This document shows, one piece after another, positions 21,717-28,710 of a DNA stretch of 33,304 bases. Both the position numbers and the translations under genes were made by a program. The notes beneath the pieces were generated by a model. That model had not been told where the DNA came from and ran no database searches. It saw nothing but the letters and a program-made list of their open reading frames with translations. Numbering within the stretch: the stretch's first letter is position 1; every line of letters starts with the position of its first letter. Where the stretch lies: positions 1-33,304 of the forward strand of contig NZ_JBELNZ010000005.1 in the NCBI RefSeq assembly GCF_040227235.1. Direction: 5' to 3'. Source of the DNA: Parafrigoribacterium_A soli. Its GTDB lineage: Bacteria; Actinomycetota; Actinomycetes; Actinomycetales; Microbacteriaceae.

Positions 21717-22622
21717 TCAGAAGCCCAGGCGGCCCAGCTGCTTCGGGTCGCGCTGCCAGTCCTTGGCCACCTTGACGCGCAGAGACAGGTAGACCTGCTT
21801 GCCGACGAGCGGTTCGATCTCGGCGCGCGCTCGCGCTCCGACCTCGGTGAGCCTCGATCCCTGGTGGCCGATGATGATGCCCTTCTGGCTGTCTCGCTCC
21901 ACGAACAGGTTGGCGTAGATCTCGACCAGGTCCTTGTCGTCGCGCTCGATGATGTCGTCCACGGTCACGGCGATGGAGTGCGGCAGCTCGTCCTGCACGC
22001 CCTCGAGAACGGCCTCGCGGATGAGCTCGCTCACGCGATCCTCGAGGCCCTCCTCGGTCACGGCATCAGAGGGGTAGAGCGGCGCCGAGACCGGCAGCAG
22101 CCGGATGAGTTCGCTCGCGAGCGTGTCGAGCTGGATGTGGCTGGTCGCCGACACGGGAATGATTGTCTCCCAGTCCCGTAGTTCCGATATCGCCAGCAGC
22201 TGCGCGGCAACCGCCGGGCGGGATGCAGCGTCGATCTTCGTGACGATGGCCACCTTCTTGGCGCGCGGGAACGCATCCAGCTGCTCGTTGATGTAGCGGT
22301 CGCCGGGGCCGATCTTCTCGTTCGCGGGCATGCAGAACCCGACGACGTCCACGTCGCCGAGGGTGTCCTGCACGATGCTGTTGAGTCGCTCGCCGAGCAG
22401 GGTGCGCGGGCGGTGCATGCCCGGGGTGTCGACCAGGATCAGCTGTCCGGATTTCTGGTGCGCGATGCCGCGGATGGCGCGACGAGTGGTCTGCGGCTTG
22501 CTGCTCGTGATCGCGACCTTCTCCCCCACGAGCGCGTTGGTCAGGGTGGACTTGCCGACGTTCGGGCGCCCGACGAATGAGACGAACCCCGCGCGATACT
22601 CGGACTGTGGTGCTGTGGTCAT
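21717..22622 (-). CDS. era: GTPase Era
   Basis: A 301-residue essential GTPase that binds the 3' end of 16S rRNA during 30S maturation. The G domain has G1 GRPNVGKST (18-26), the PQTTRRAIRGI switch I region, G3 DTPGMHRP, G4 TKID and G5 SATS. The C-terminal KH domain shows KGIIIGHQGSRL (GxxG loop) and ends with WQRDPKQLGRLGF, typical of Era. The start ATG overlaps the hlyC/corC stop as ATGA. Together with ybeY and phoH upstream it forms a ribosome-maturation cluster. The kinase gene begins 76 bp beyond its stop. Confidence 0.97.
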   Translation of the reverse strand: MTTAPQSEYRAGFVSFVGRPNVGKSTLTNALVGEKVAITSSKPQTTRRAIRGIAHQKSGQLILVDTPGMHRPRTLLGERLNSIVQDTLGDVDVVGFCMPANEKIGPGDRYINEQLDAFPRAKKVAIVTKIDAASRPAVAAQLLAISELRDWETIIPVSATSHIQLDTLASELIRLLPVSAPLYPSDAVTEEGLEDRVSELIREAVLEGVQDELPHSIAVTVDDIIERDDKDLVEIYANLFVERDSQKGIIIGHQGSRLTEVGARARAEIEPLVGKQVYLSLRVKVAKDWQRDPKQLGRLGF

Positions 22623-23926
22623 GATGGTTCGCCGTCTTCCGTCGTGTCTGAGAATGCCGCCTGCGCGTCCCTGAGCGCCTGGTCGCGCTCAACGATCACC
22701 GTGCTGAGTCGCTTGCGCCGACCCTCCGTGCGTTCTGCCGTGAGGATCAGGCCCGAGTACGTCACCGACGCCCCGGGAAGCGGGAGCCGGCCGAGCACCT
22801 TCGCCAGGAGCCCGCCGACCGAGTCGACGTCGTCGTCGTCGAGGTCGATGTCGAAGAGTTCGCCGAGTTCATCGACCGGCAGTCTCGCGCTGACCCTGAA
22901 CCGGCCGTCGGGTAGCTCCTCGAACTCCACCACCTCGCGGTCATACTCGTCCGAAATGTCCCCGACGAGCTCCTCGATGATGTCTTCCATGGTCGCGAGT
23001 CCCGCGATCCCGCCGTATTCGTCGACGACCATCGCGAGGTGGTTCGACTCGAGCTGCATCTGGCGCAGGAGGTCGTCGACCTTCTTCGACTCCGGAACGA
23101 ACAGCGAGGTCCTGGCGAGGTCGACCACGGTGAGGTCCTCATAGCCGGAGGGCCGCTCGTAGCTCAGCCTCGCGACATCGCGGAGGTAGAGCACGCCGAG
23201 CACCTCGTCGACGTCCTCACCGATGACCGGCATCCGCGAGACGCCACGGCTGAGAAACAGGCCCATGGCGGCGCCGATGCTGTCGGTGCCGTCGATGGTC
23301 ACCATGTCCGTGCGCGGGATCATGACCTCGCGCACCACGGTGTCGTTGAACTCGAAGATCGAGTGGATGAGCTCGCGGTCGTCTTCCTCGAGCACCTCGA
23401 GTTCGGTCGCCTCATCGACCATGCTGAGCAGCTGCTCCTCGGAGGAAAAGCTCGCCGCCTTCGGCCGCCCGGGCGTGACCCGGTTGCCCACGGCGACGAG
23501 CGCCGCCGCGATCGGTCCCAGGAACACGCGCACCGCGTGCACCGTCGAGGATCCCCAGCGCATGATCGCCCGCGCGTTGACCCGCCCCACGCTGCGCGGG
23601 CTCGATCCGACGAGTACGAAGGATGCGAGGGTCATGATCGCCGCGGATGCCAGCAGCGTCCACCACCACTGCGTGAACACGGTGGCGAAGGTGAGGGTGA
23701 CGAGAACGGCGGCGGTCGTCTCCGCGACGACGCGCATGAAGTTGATGGCGTTGACGTGAGCGCCCACGTCACCGGCGATGGCGAGCAGCGAGGCCCTGGA
23801 GCGAGAGTGGGCCGCCAGTTCCTGGAGGTCTGCGCGCGAGAGCACGCTGAGTGCGGCATCCGCGGCGGCGAGGAAGCCGCCGAACGCCACGAGCAGCACG
23901 GCGACGCCGACGAAGATGGCGATCAT
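22619..23926 (-). CDS. HlyC/CorC family (CNNM-type) membrane protein with CBS pair
   Basis: A 435-residue protein. The N-terminal DUF21/CNNM transmembrane domain (about 1-180, four helices) is followed by a CBS pair (VMIPRTDMVTIDG...GVSRMPVIGEDVDEVLGVLYLRD and a second CBS with HLAMVVDEYGGIAGLATMEDIIEELVGDI). A CorC_HlyC transporter-associated domain comes last (about 345-420). Members studied are linked to magnesium or cobalt efflux; the haemolysin name is historical. The position between ybeY and era is conserved in Actinobacteria. It follows ybeY after 6 bp and overlaps era as ATGA. The specific ion is not determinable. Confidence 0.92.
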   Translation of the reverse strand: MIAIFVGVAVLLVAFGGFLAAADAALSVLSRADLQELAAHSRSRASLLAIAGDVGAHVNAINFMRVVAETTAAVLVTLTFATVFTQWWWTLLASAAIMTLASFVLVGSSPRSVGRVNARAIMRWGSSTVHAVRVFLGPIAAALVAVGNRVTPGRPKAASFSSEEQLLSMVDEATELEVLEEDDRELIHSIFEFNDTVVREVMIPRTDMVTIDGTDSIGAAMGLFLSRGVSRMPVIGEDVDEVLGVLYLRDVARLSYERPSGYEDLTVVDLARTSLFVPESKKVDDLLRQMQLESNHLAMVVDEYGGIAGLATMEDIIEELVGDISDEYDREVVEFEELPDGRFRVSARLPVDELGELFDIDLDDDDVDSVGGLLAKVLGRLPLPGASVTYSGLILTAERTEGRRKRLSTVIVERDQALRDAQAAFSDTTEDGEPS

Positions 23927-23932
23927 GCGCGG

Positions 23933-24397
23933 CTAGTTCGGTCGTTGGTCGGCAAGGGAGAAGCCCGCGAGGATGTCGCGCTGCATGCCGAACATCTCCT
24001 TCTCTTCCTCCGGCTCGGCGTGATCGAATCCGAGCAGGTGAAGGATGCCGTGGGTCGTCAGCAGGAGCAGTTCGTCGAGCGTCGAGTGCCCGGCCTCCTC
24101 GGCCTGGGCGATCGCCACCTGCGGGCAGAGCACGATGTCACCGAGGAGTCCGGCGGGGCTCAGCGCGTCTTCGGTGCCGGGGCGAAGCTCGTCCATGGGA
24201 AAGCTGAGCACATCCGTGGGGCCCGGCTCGTCCATCCACTGCACGTGGAGCTGTTCCATGGCCGCCTCGTCGACGAGCACGATCGCGAGTTCGGCATCCG
24301 GATGCACGTGGAGCTGATCGAGCGCGAAGATGGCCAGCCGCTGCAGAGCGGCCTCGTCCACCGGAACCGAAGACTCGTTGTTGACCTCGACGCTCAT
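23933..24397 (-). CDS. ybeY: Endoribonuclease YbeY (rRNA maturation factor)
   Basis: A 154-residue metal-dependent RNase that takes part in 16S rRNA 3'-end processing and ribosome quality control. The hallmark zinc site H-x3-H-x5-H appears as THGILHLLGFDHAEPEEEKEMF near residues 114-135. The fold also shows TDVLSFPMDE and LLGDIVLCPQVA. Length is normal. The ATG overlaps the phoH stop as ATGA, giving the conserved phoH-ybeY-corC-era order. Confidence 0.95.
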   Translation of the reverse strand: MSVEVNNESSVPVDEAALQRLAIFALDQLHVHPDAELAIVLVDEAAMEQLHVQWMDEPGPTDVLSFPMDELRPGTEDALSPAGLLGDIVLCPQVAIAQAEEAGHSTLDELLLLTTHGILHLLGFDHAEPEEEKEMFGMQRDILAGFSLADQRPN

Positions 24398-25476
24398 GCC
24401 GTCGGACCCTCCTGGTTGCGGCGCTGCTCGCGCTCGAAGCGCTTCGCCTGACGTTCCGCATCGTACTTCGTGTAGGCGTCGACGATCTGGCCGACGAGGT
24501 TGTGGCGAACGACGTCGTCGCTCGTGAGCCTGGAGAAGTGGATCTCGTCGACGCCGCCGAGCACGCTCGTCACGAGTTGAAGTCCGCTCGCGCCCGCGGG
24601 CAGGTCGATCTGGGTGATGTCGCCGGTGACGACCATCTTCGAGCCGAATCCGAGCCTCGTGAGGAACATCTTCATCTGCTCGGGCGACGTGTTCTGCGCC
24701 TCGTCGAGCACGATGAACGCGTCGTTGAGCGTGCGACCGCGCATGTAGGCGAGCGGCGCGACCTCGATCGTTCCCGTCGCCAGGAGCTTCGGCACGACCT
24801 CCGGGTCCATCATTTCGCCGAGCGCGTCGTAGAGCGGACGGAGGTACGGGTCGATCTTGTCGGTGAGGGTGCCCGGCAGGTAGCCGAGCCGCTCCCCTGC
24901 CTCGACCGCGGGGCGCGTGAGGATGATGCGGTTGACCTCTTTGCGCTGGAGCGCCTGCACGGCCTTGGCCATCGCGAGGTAGGTCTTGCCGGTTCCCGCC
25001 GGGCCGATGCCAAACACGATGGTGTTCTGGTCGATCGCGTCGACGTAGTCCTTCTGCCCGAGGGTCTTCGGGCGGATGCTCTTGCCACGGCTCGTGAGGA
25101 TCGCCTGGCTCAGCAGCTCCGCCGGGCTCGCTCGCGGGTCGTTCCGCAGGATCTTGGCGGACTCGGCCACGCTACGCTCGTCGACGTCTCGCTCTCCGGC
25201 GACCCCGTCCCCGCGGATCATGGTCACCAGCTCCTCGACGAGTCTCACTGCCGAGCGCACCTGTTCGGCGTCCCCGGCGAGCGTGATCTCGTTGCCCCGC
25301 ACCGCAACCTCGACGAGCGGGAACTGCCGCTCGATCACCTTCAGCAGGCGATCATGGGTGCCGAGGAGCCGCACCATCGCCACGTCTTCGACCCGCAACT
25401 GCACCCGCGTCGACGACGTGCTCTGCGCTGCGCCGGTGTCTGCGGTGTCCCGTTCGGGTACTGAACTACTGGGCAA
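24394..25476 (-). CDS. phoH: PhoH family ATPase (PhoH-like protein)
   Basis: About 360 residues. An N-terminal KH-like/PhoH-associated region (about 30-110) is followed by a P-loop ATPase domain with Walker A GIGPAGTGKTYLA, RPAVEAGERLGYLPG, Walker B AFIVLDEAQNTSPEQ and VVTGDITQIDLP. PhoH proteins are RNA-helicase-like ATPases, and the link to ybeY suggests a role in rRNA processing. The likely start is TTG at 25476, because AGGAAGG precedes it at good distance and no ATG or GTG fits better. That makes an 11-bp overlap with the HIT gene. The longer frame to 25668 is a HIT shadow. The ATGA overlap with ybeY indicates coupling. Confidence 0.93.
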   Translation of the reverse strand: MPSSSVPERDTADTGAAQSTSSTRVQLRVEDVAMVRLLGTHDRLLKVIERQFPLVEVAVRGNEITLAGDAEQVRSAVRLVEELVTMIRGDGVAGERDVDERSVAESAKILRNDPRASPAELLSQAILTSRGKSIRPKTLGQKDYVDAIDQNTIVFGIGPAGTGKTYLAMAKAVQALQRKEVNRIILTRPAVEAGERLGYLPGTLTDKIDPYLRPLYDALGEMMDPEVVPKLLATGTIEVAPLAYMRGRTLNDAFIVLDEAQNTSPEQMKMFLTRLGFGSKMVVTGDITQIDLPAGASGLQLVTSVLGGVDEIHFSRLTSDDVVRHNLVGQIVDAYTKYDAERQAKRFEREQRRNQEGPTA

Positions 25477-25819
25477 GAGTGCCTTCCTGAAGAGTTCCGC
25501 CGAGAACGTGGGCGTGAACGTGAAAAACGGTCTGTCCGGCGCTTTCGCCGGTGTTGAAGACCAAACGGTATTCGCCGCCGGAATGTTCCGCCGCGAGGCT
25601 CTGTGCGGTCGCGACCACCTCGGCGAGCAGCGCGGGATCGCCCGCGGCGAGCTCGGCCACGTTGGCATACCGATCGGTCTTCGGCACGACGAGCAGGTGC
25701 ACCGGGGCCTGCGGGGCGATGTCGCGGAACGAGATGATGCGATCGCTTTCGAAGACGATGTCGGCCGGAATTTCGCGCGCGATGATGCGGGTGAAGATCG
25801 ACGGGTTCTCGGCTGACAT
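25466..25819 (-). CDS. HIT (histidine triad) family nucleotide-binding protein
   Basis: A 117-residue HINT-type protein. The triad is in QTVFHVHAHVLGG (about residues 98-110), and the N-terminal block IFTRIIAREIPADIVFESD and APVHLLVVPK are typical of HinT. These enzymes hydrolyse AMP-amidates such as AMP-lysine; the cellular role is generally unclear. It is the first gene of the HIT-phoH-ybeY-hlyC-era run. The ATG at 25819 has TAAGCT at -12 to -7, overlapping the stop codon of the EamA gene, so the whole run may be transcribed as a leaderless mRNA. Confidence 0.93.
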   Translation of the reverse strand: MSAENPSIFTRIIAREIPADIVFESDRIISFRDIAPQAPVHLLVVPKTDRYANVAELAAGDPALLAEVVATAQSLAAEHSGGEYRLVFNTGESAGQTVFHVHAHVLGGTLQEGTLAQ

Positions 25820-25823
25820 GCAC

Positions 25824-26819
25824 TTAGCTTAAACGACTGGGCTCGAGCGAAGGCGGCCGTTCGCCCTCAGCAGTATTGCGCGACGCACCGCGCTCGCGGT
25901 GGCGCTGCTCGATCCTCCTCCCCCAGAACGTTCCGATGAGCACGAGCGCGACTCCGCACCATCCGGTCGGGTCGAGGTGTTCTCTCGCGATGCCGACACC
26001 GATGACGGTCGCCCACAGGGGTTCCGTGCCGAGCAACAGGCTCACCCGCGCGGGCGAAGTGCGCCGCACGGCCCACATCTGCACGAAGAACGCGAACACC
26101 GTGCAGACCACCACGAGGTAGACGAACAGTGCCCACTGCGCGGCGCTGAGCGTGGCGACATATGACGGCATGGACTGCCTCAGGAACGACGACCCCACGC
26201 AGAACAGCAGGGCGCAGGTGCCGAGCTGCACGGTCGTGAGCATGCGCGTGTTGAGCGGCGCACGGCCGCGGTCGCCCTCGGTCAGTCGGTGCATCGTCAC
26301 GACATGAATGGCCCGGATGACCGCGGCAGCCAGGATCAGCACGTCGCCGACACTGGGCGCCTGGAACGCCCCCACGCCGGCCAGGAGGGCCACCCCGACC
26401 ACGGCGACAATGGCCGCGACGAAGAAGCTGCCCGGTAGGCGGCGACGAGTCACGATCGATTCGAGGATGGGGGTGAACACGACGGTGAGGCTGATGATCA
26501 GGCCCGCATTCGTGGCCGAGGTATGGGCGACGCCGAAGGTCTCGCACGCGAAGACCGCGGCCAGCAGCACGCCGAGAATGACGCCGACGCGCAACTCTCG
26601 CCTCGCCTGTCCCGCGGGCGCTCGCACCCTACTGCGCGTCCGCCCCACCCCGACGACGACACCCATGATGACCGCGGCGAGCAGCATGCGCGCGGCGAGG
26701 AGCGCGAGCACCGACGACGGACTCACGAGTTCCTTCGTGACGAGGTAGGTCGAGCCCCAGGATGCCGCCACGACGAGCAGGAGAAGGTCGACGCGGAAAC
26801 GGCTGAGGAGCGAAGTCAC
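25824..26819 (-). CDS. EamA/DMT-superfamily transporter
   Basis: A 331-residue membrane protein with about ten helices in two repeated EamA halves (about 5-140 and 150-290). Motifs include VVAASWGSTYLVTKELV at the start, TNAGLIISLTVVFTPILE at the end of the first half, and RRTSPARVSLLLGTEPLWATVIGV in the second half, all typical of drug/metabolite exporters of the RhaT/YdcZ type. Substrate unknown. The GTG at 26819 places the first helix near the N-terminus; a GTG at 26852 would add 11 residues. It is divergent from the LysR regulator, which probably controls it. Its stop codon lies within the HIT promoter region. Confidence 0.87.
   Translation of the reverse strand: MTSLLSRFRVDLLLLVVAASWGSTYLVTKELVSPSSVLALLAARMLLAAVIMGVVVGVGRTRSRVRAPAGQARRELRVGVILGVLLAAVFACETFGVAHTSATNAGLIISLTVVFTPILESIVTRRRLPGSFFVAAIVAVVGVALLAGVGAFQAPSVGDVLILAAAVIRAIHVVTMHRLTEGDRGRAPLNTRMLTTVQLGTCALLFCVGSSFLRQSMPSYVATLSAAQWALFVYLVVVCTVFAFFVQMWAVRRTSPARVSLLLGTEPLWATVIGVGIAREHLDPTGWCGVALVLIGTFWGRRIEQRHRERGASRNTAEGERPPSLEPSRLS
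25826..25831 (-). promoter_or_regulatory. Putative -10 element for leaderless HIT-phoH-ybeY-hlyC-era mRNA
   Basis: Minus-strand TAAGCT (TANNNT) at -12 to -7 from the HIT ATG at 25819. It overlaps the last codons and stop of the EamA gene. No clear -35. Confidence 0.45.
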
Positions 26820-26877
26820 TCCCCCATCGTGCGGTCGCGGATAGCTAAGCACAAGGGAGCGATTTCGGGCCTATGGA

Positions 26878-26891
26878 TTAGTTTGGACTAA
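26878..26891. promoter_or_regulatory. Inverted repeat and -10 at the LysR start (putative autoregulatory site)
   Basis: TTAGT-TTGG-ACTAA is a perfect 5-bp inverted repeat with a 4-bp spacer, ending on the A of the LysR ATG. Within it TAGTTT (26879-26884) sits at -12 to -7 of the start codon and can be a -10 for a leaderless mRNA. A regulator bound here would block its own transcription. It lies in the shared region with the divergent EamA gene. Function is inferred. Confidence 0.45.
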
Positions 26892-27784
26892 TGGAATTGG
26901 GTCAGCTCCGGGCGCTTCGCGAGCTACGGGATCGCGGGAGCATTGCCGCGGTCGCCGCCTCGCTGCACGTCACGCCGTCATCCGTCTCGCAGCAGCTCAC
27001 CGCCCTGCAGCGCGGCTCGAGCGTGCCGCTCACCAGGCGCGAGGGTCGACGCACCGTGCTCACGGATGCGGGGCTCGCGCTGGCTGCGGCCGCCGTGGGC
27101 GTCGAAGTGGCGCTCGCGAAGGCCAGGCAGGCGGTGCGGGACTTCCAGACCGAACCGGCCGGCACCGTCTCAGTCGCGGCGTTCACGAGCGCGGGATCCG
27201 CGCTCGTCGCACCGCTGCTCACCGAGTTCGCCGACGCCGATGGAACGCGGCTGGCCCTGAGCGACGAGGATGTCGCCCAGGACGACTTCCCCGCCCTCAC
27301 CGCGAGGCACGATCTGGTCGTCGCACACCGGCTCGCAGGCAGTGCACCCTGGCCGCAGTCCGTGTCGGTCGAACCGCTGCTGTTCGAACCGCTCGACGTC
27401 GCTATCGGCGTCGGGCATCCGCTGTCGGGCCACCGCTCACTGACACCGGAGGACTTGCGGGGCGAAAGCTGGGTGGCCGTGCACGACGGATTTCCCCTCG
27501 AGGGCGCGCTCGCCTCCCTGCTTTCCTCGAGCGAGGTGCGGATCGCGCATCGGATCAACGAGTTCTCCACGGCCGCGGCCGTCGTCGCGGCGAGCGGATG
27601 CCTCGCGCTCATGCCGCGCTACACACCCGAGCACCACCCTGGCGTCAGACTCATACCGCTGGAGCAACCGCTGCTCGGCCGTCAGATCGACTGCCTTGCC
27701 CGTCCGGAAACACTCGAACGCGCGAACGTGCAACTCGTTCTTTCCCGGCTGAGGTCGATGGCGGCGACGCTCACGCAGCGCTGA
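26891..27784 (+). CDS. LysR-family transcriptional regulator
   Basis: A 297-residue regulator. The N-terminal winged helix (1-60) begins MELGQLRALRELRDRGSIAAVAASLHVTPSSVSQQLTAL, a standard LysR DNA-binding pattern. The C-terminal periplasmic-binding-like domain (about 90-290) would bind a small effector. It is divergent from the EamA exporter 71 bp away, the usual layout for a regulator of an exporter. It converges with rsmE, with only 15 bp between the two stop codons. The effector is unknown. Confidence 0.9.
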   Translation: MELGQLRALRELRDRGSIAAVAASLHVTPSSVSQQLTALQRGSSVPLTRREGRRTVLTDAGLALAAAAVGVEVALAKARQAVRDFQTEPAGTVSVAAFTSAGSALVAPLLTEFADADGTRLALSDEDVAQDDFPALTARHDLVVAHRLAGSAPWPQSVSVEPLLFEPLDVAIGVGHPLSGHRSLTPEDLRGESWVAVHDGFPLEGALASLLSSSEVRIAHRINEFSTAAAVVAASGCLALMPRYTPEHHPGVRLIPLEQPLLGRQIDCLARPETLERANVQLVLSRLRSMAATLTQR

Positions 27785-27799
27785 ATCAGTCCGGCGCTC

Positions 27800-28528
27800 T
27801 TACCAGCGGCCGAGTCGCGAGTTGAGCACGGCGATCGCGGCGGGACCCGCGGTGGAGGTGCGCAGCACTGGACCGCCGAGTTTCCAGGCGGATGCCCCTG
27901 CCGCGGTCAGTCGCGCCAGCTCGGCATCCGAGATCCCGCCCTCCGGCCCCACCACCAGCACGATGTCGCGTCCGTCGGGTTCGAGGGCACTGAGTGGCTG
28001 CTGCGCGGTCGGGTCGAGCACGATCATCCGCGCCTCAGCCGCCAGCGCGCAGAGCACCGCCGTCGAGGCGAGGTCGCCCACCTCGGGAATCCAGGGTCGC
28101 AGGGACTGCTTGGTCGCCTCCCGCACGATGGCAGACCACCGCCGGTGACCCTTGGCGACCTTATTGCCCTCCCACTTGACGATCGAACGCTGCGCCGCCC
28201 ACGGGATAACGCCGTCGACACCGAGCTCAGTTGCCTGCTGCACGGCGTACTCGTCGCGATCGCCCTTCGCGAGCGCCTGGGCGAGCCAGATCGCGGGGCT
28301 CGCCGCCGGCGTTTCGGCGACCGTCGCCACCTCGACGACGAATTCGGAGATCTCGGCCGAGACGATCTCCCCGGTCGCGACGAGCCCGGCACCGTTGCCG
28401 ATCGAGATCGATTCGCCGACCGCCAGGCGACTCACCGTGACCGCGTGCCGCGCCTCGGCGCCCGTCACGGAGACCCGTTCGCCCACGACGGCAGCCACCA
28501 GCTCGTCGCTCAGATAGAAGTGCGCCAC
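27800..28528 (-). CDS. rsmE: 16S rRNA m3U1498 methyltransferase RsmE
   Basis: A 242-residue SPOUT methyltransferase that modifies U1498 of 16S rRNA using SAM. The N-terminal PUA-like domain contains EARHAVTVSRLAVGE. The SPOUT domain has the SAM-binding trefoil knot motifs LVVGPEGGISDAEL and KLGGPVLRTSTAGPAAIAVL, and KGDRDEYAVQQATELGVDGVIPW is also diagnostic. The GTG start has GGGAGA upstream at RBS distance (minus strand). It follows dnaJ, as in many actinobacterial hrcA-dnaJ-rsmE clusters, but here it is separated from it by a 100-bp palindromic repeat. Confidence 0.95.
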   Translation of the reverse strand: MAHFYLSDELVAAVVGERVSVTGAEARHAVTVSRLAVGESISIGNGAGLVATGEIVSAEISEFVVEVATVAETPAASPAIWLAQALAKGDRDEYAVQQATELGVDGVIPWAAQRSIVKWEGNKVAKGHRRWSAIVREATKQSLRPWIPEVGDLASTAVLCALAAEARMIVLDPTAQQPLSALEPDGRDIVLVVGPEGGISDAELARLTAAGASAWKLGGPVLRTSTAGPAAIAVLNSRLGRW

Positions 28529-28582
28529 GTCTCAACTCTCCCAGATCTCGCCCCGCCCAGAAGCACCTCTCCGGTCCCCTGA

Positions 28583-28682
28583 TTTCGGAAATTCAGGACA
28601 TTGGTCGCGCCGCGACGCTTTCGCCCCTACAGTGACGGCGCGGAAGCGCAGCCACTCGCGCCATAGTCCTGAATTTCCGAAA
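28583..28682. repeat. Palindromic intergenic repeat, copy 3 (100 bp)
   Basis: Arms TTTCGGAAATTCAGGAC (28583-28599) and GTCCTGAATTTCCGAAA (28666-28682) are a perfect 17-bp inverted repeat. The interior is 12 bp longer than in copies 1 and 2 and contains further GC-rich complementary stretches. The right inner flank CGCGCCATA is identical to copy 1. It begins 28 bp beyond the dnaJ stop codon and ends about 55 bp before rsmE, on the transcript between the two. Confidence 0.88.
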
Positions 28683-28710
28683 GGGCCAGGCGAAGGCGGG
28701 AGCCGGTGCG

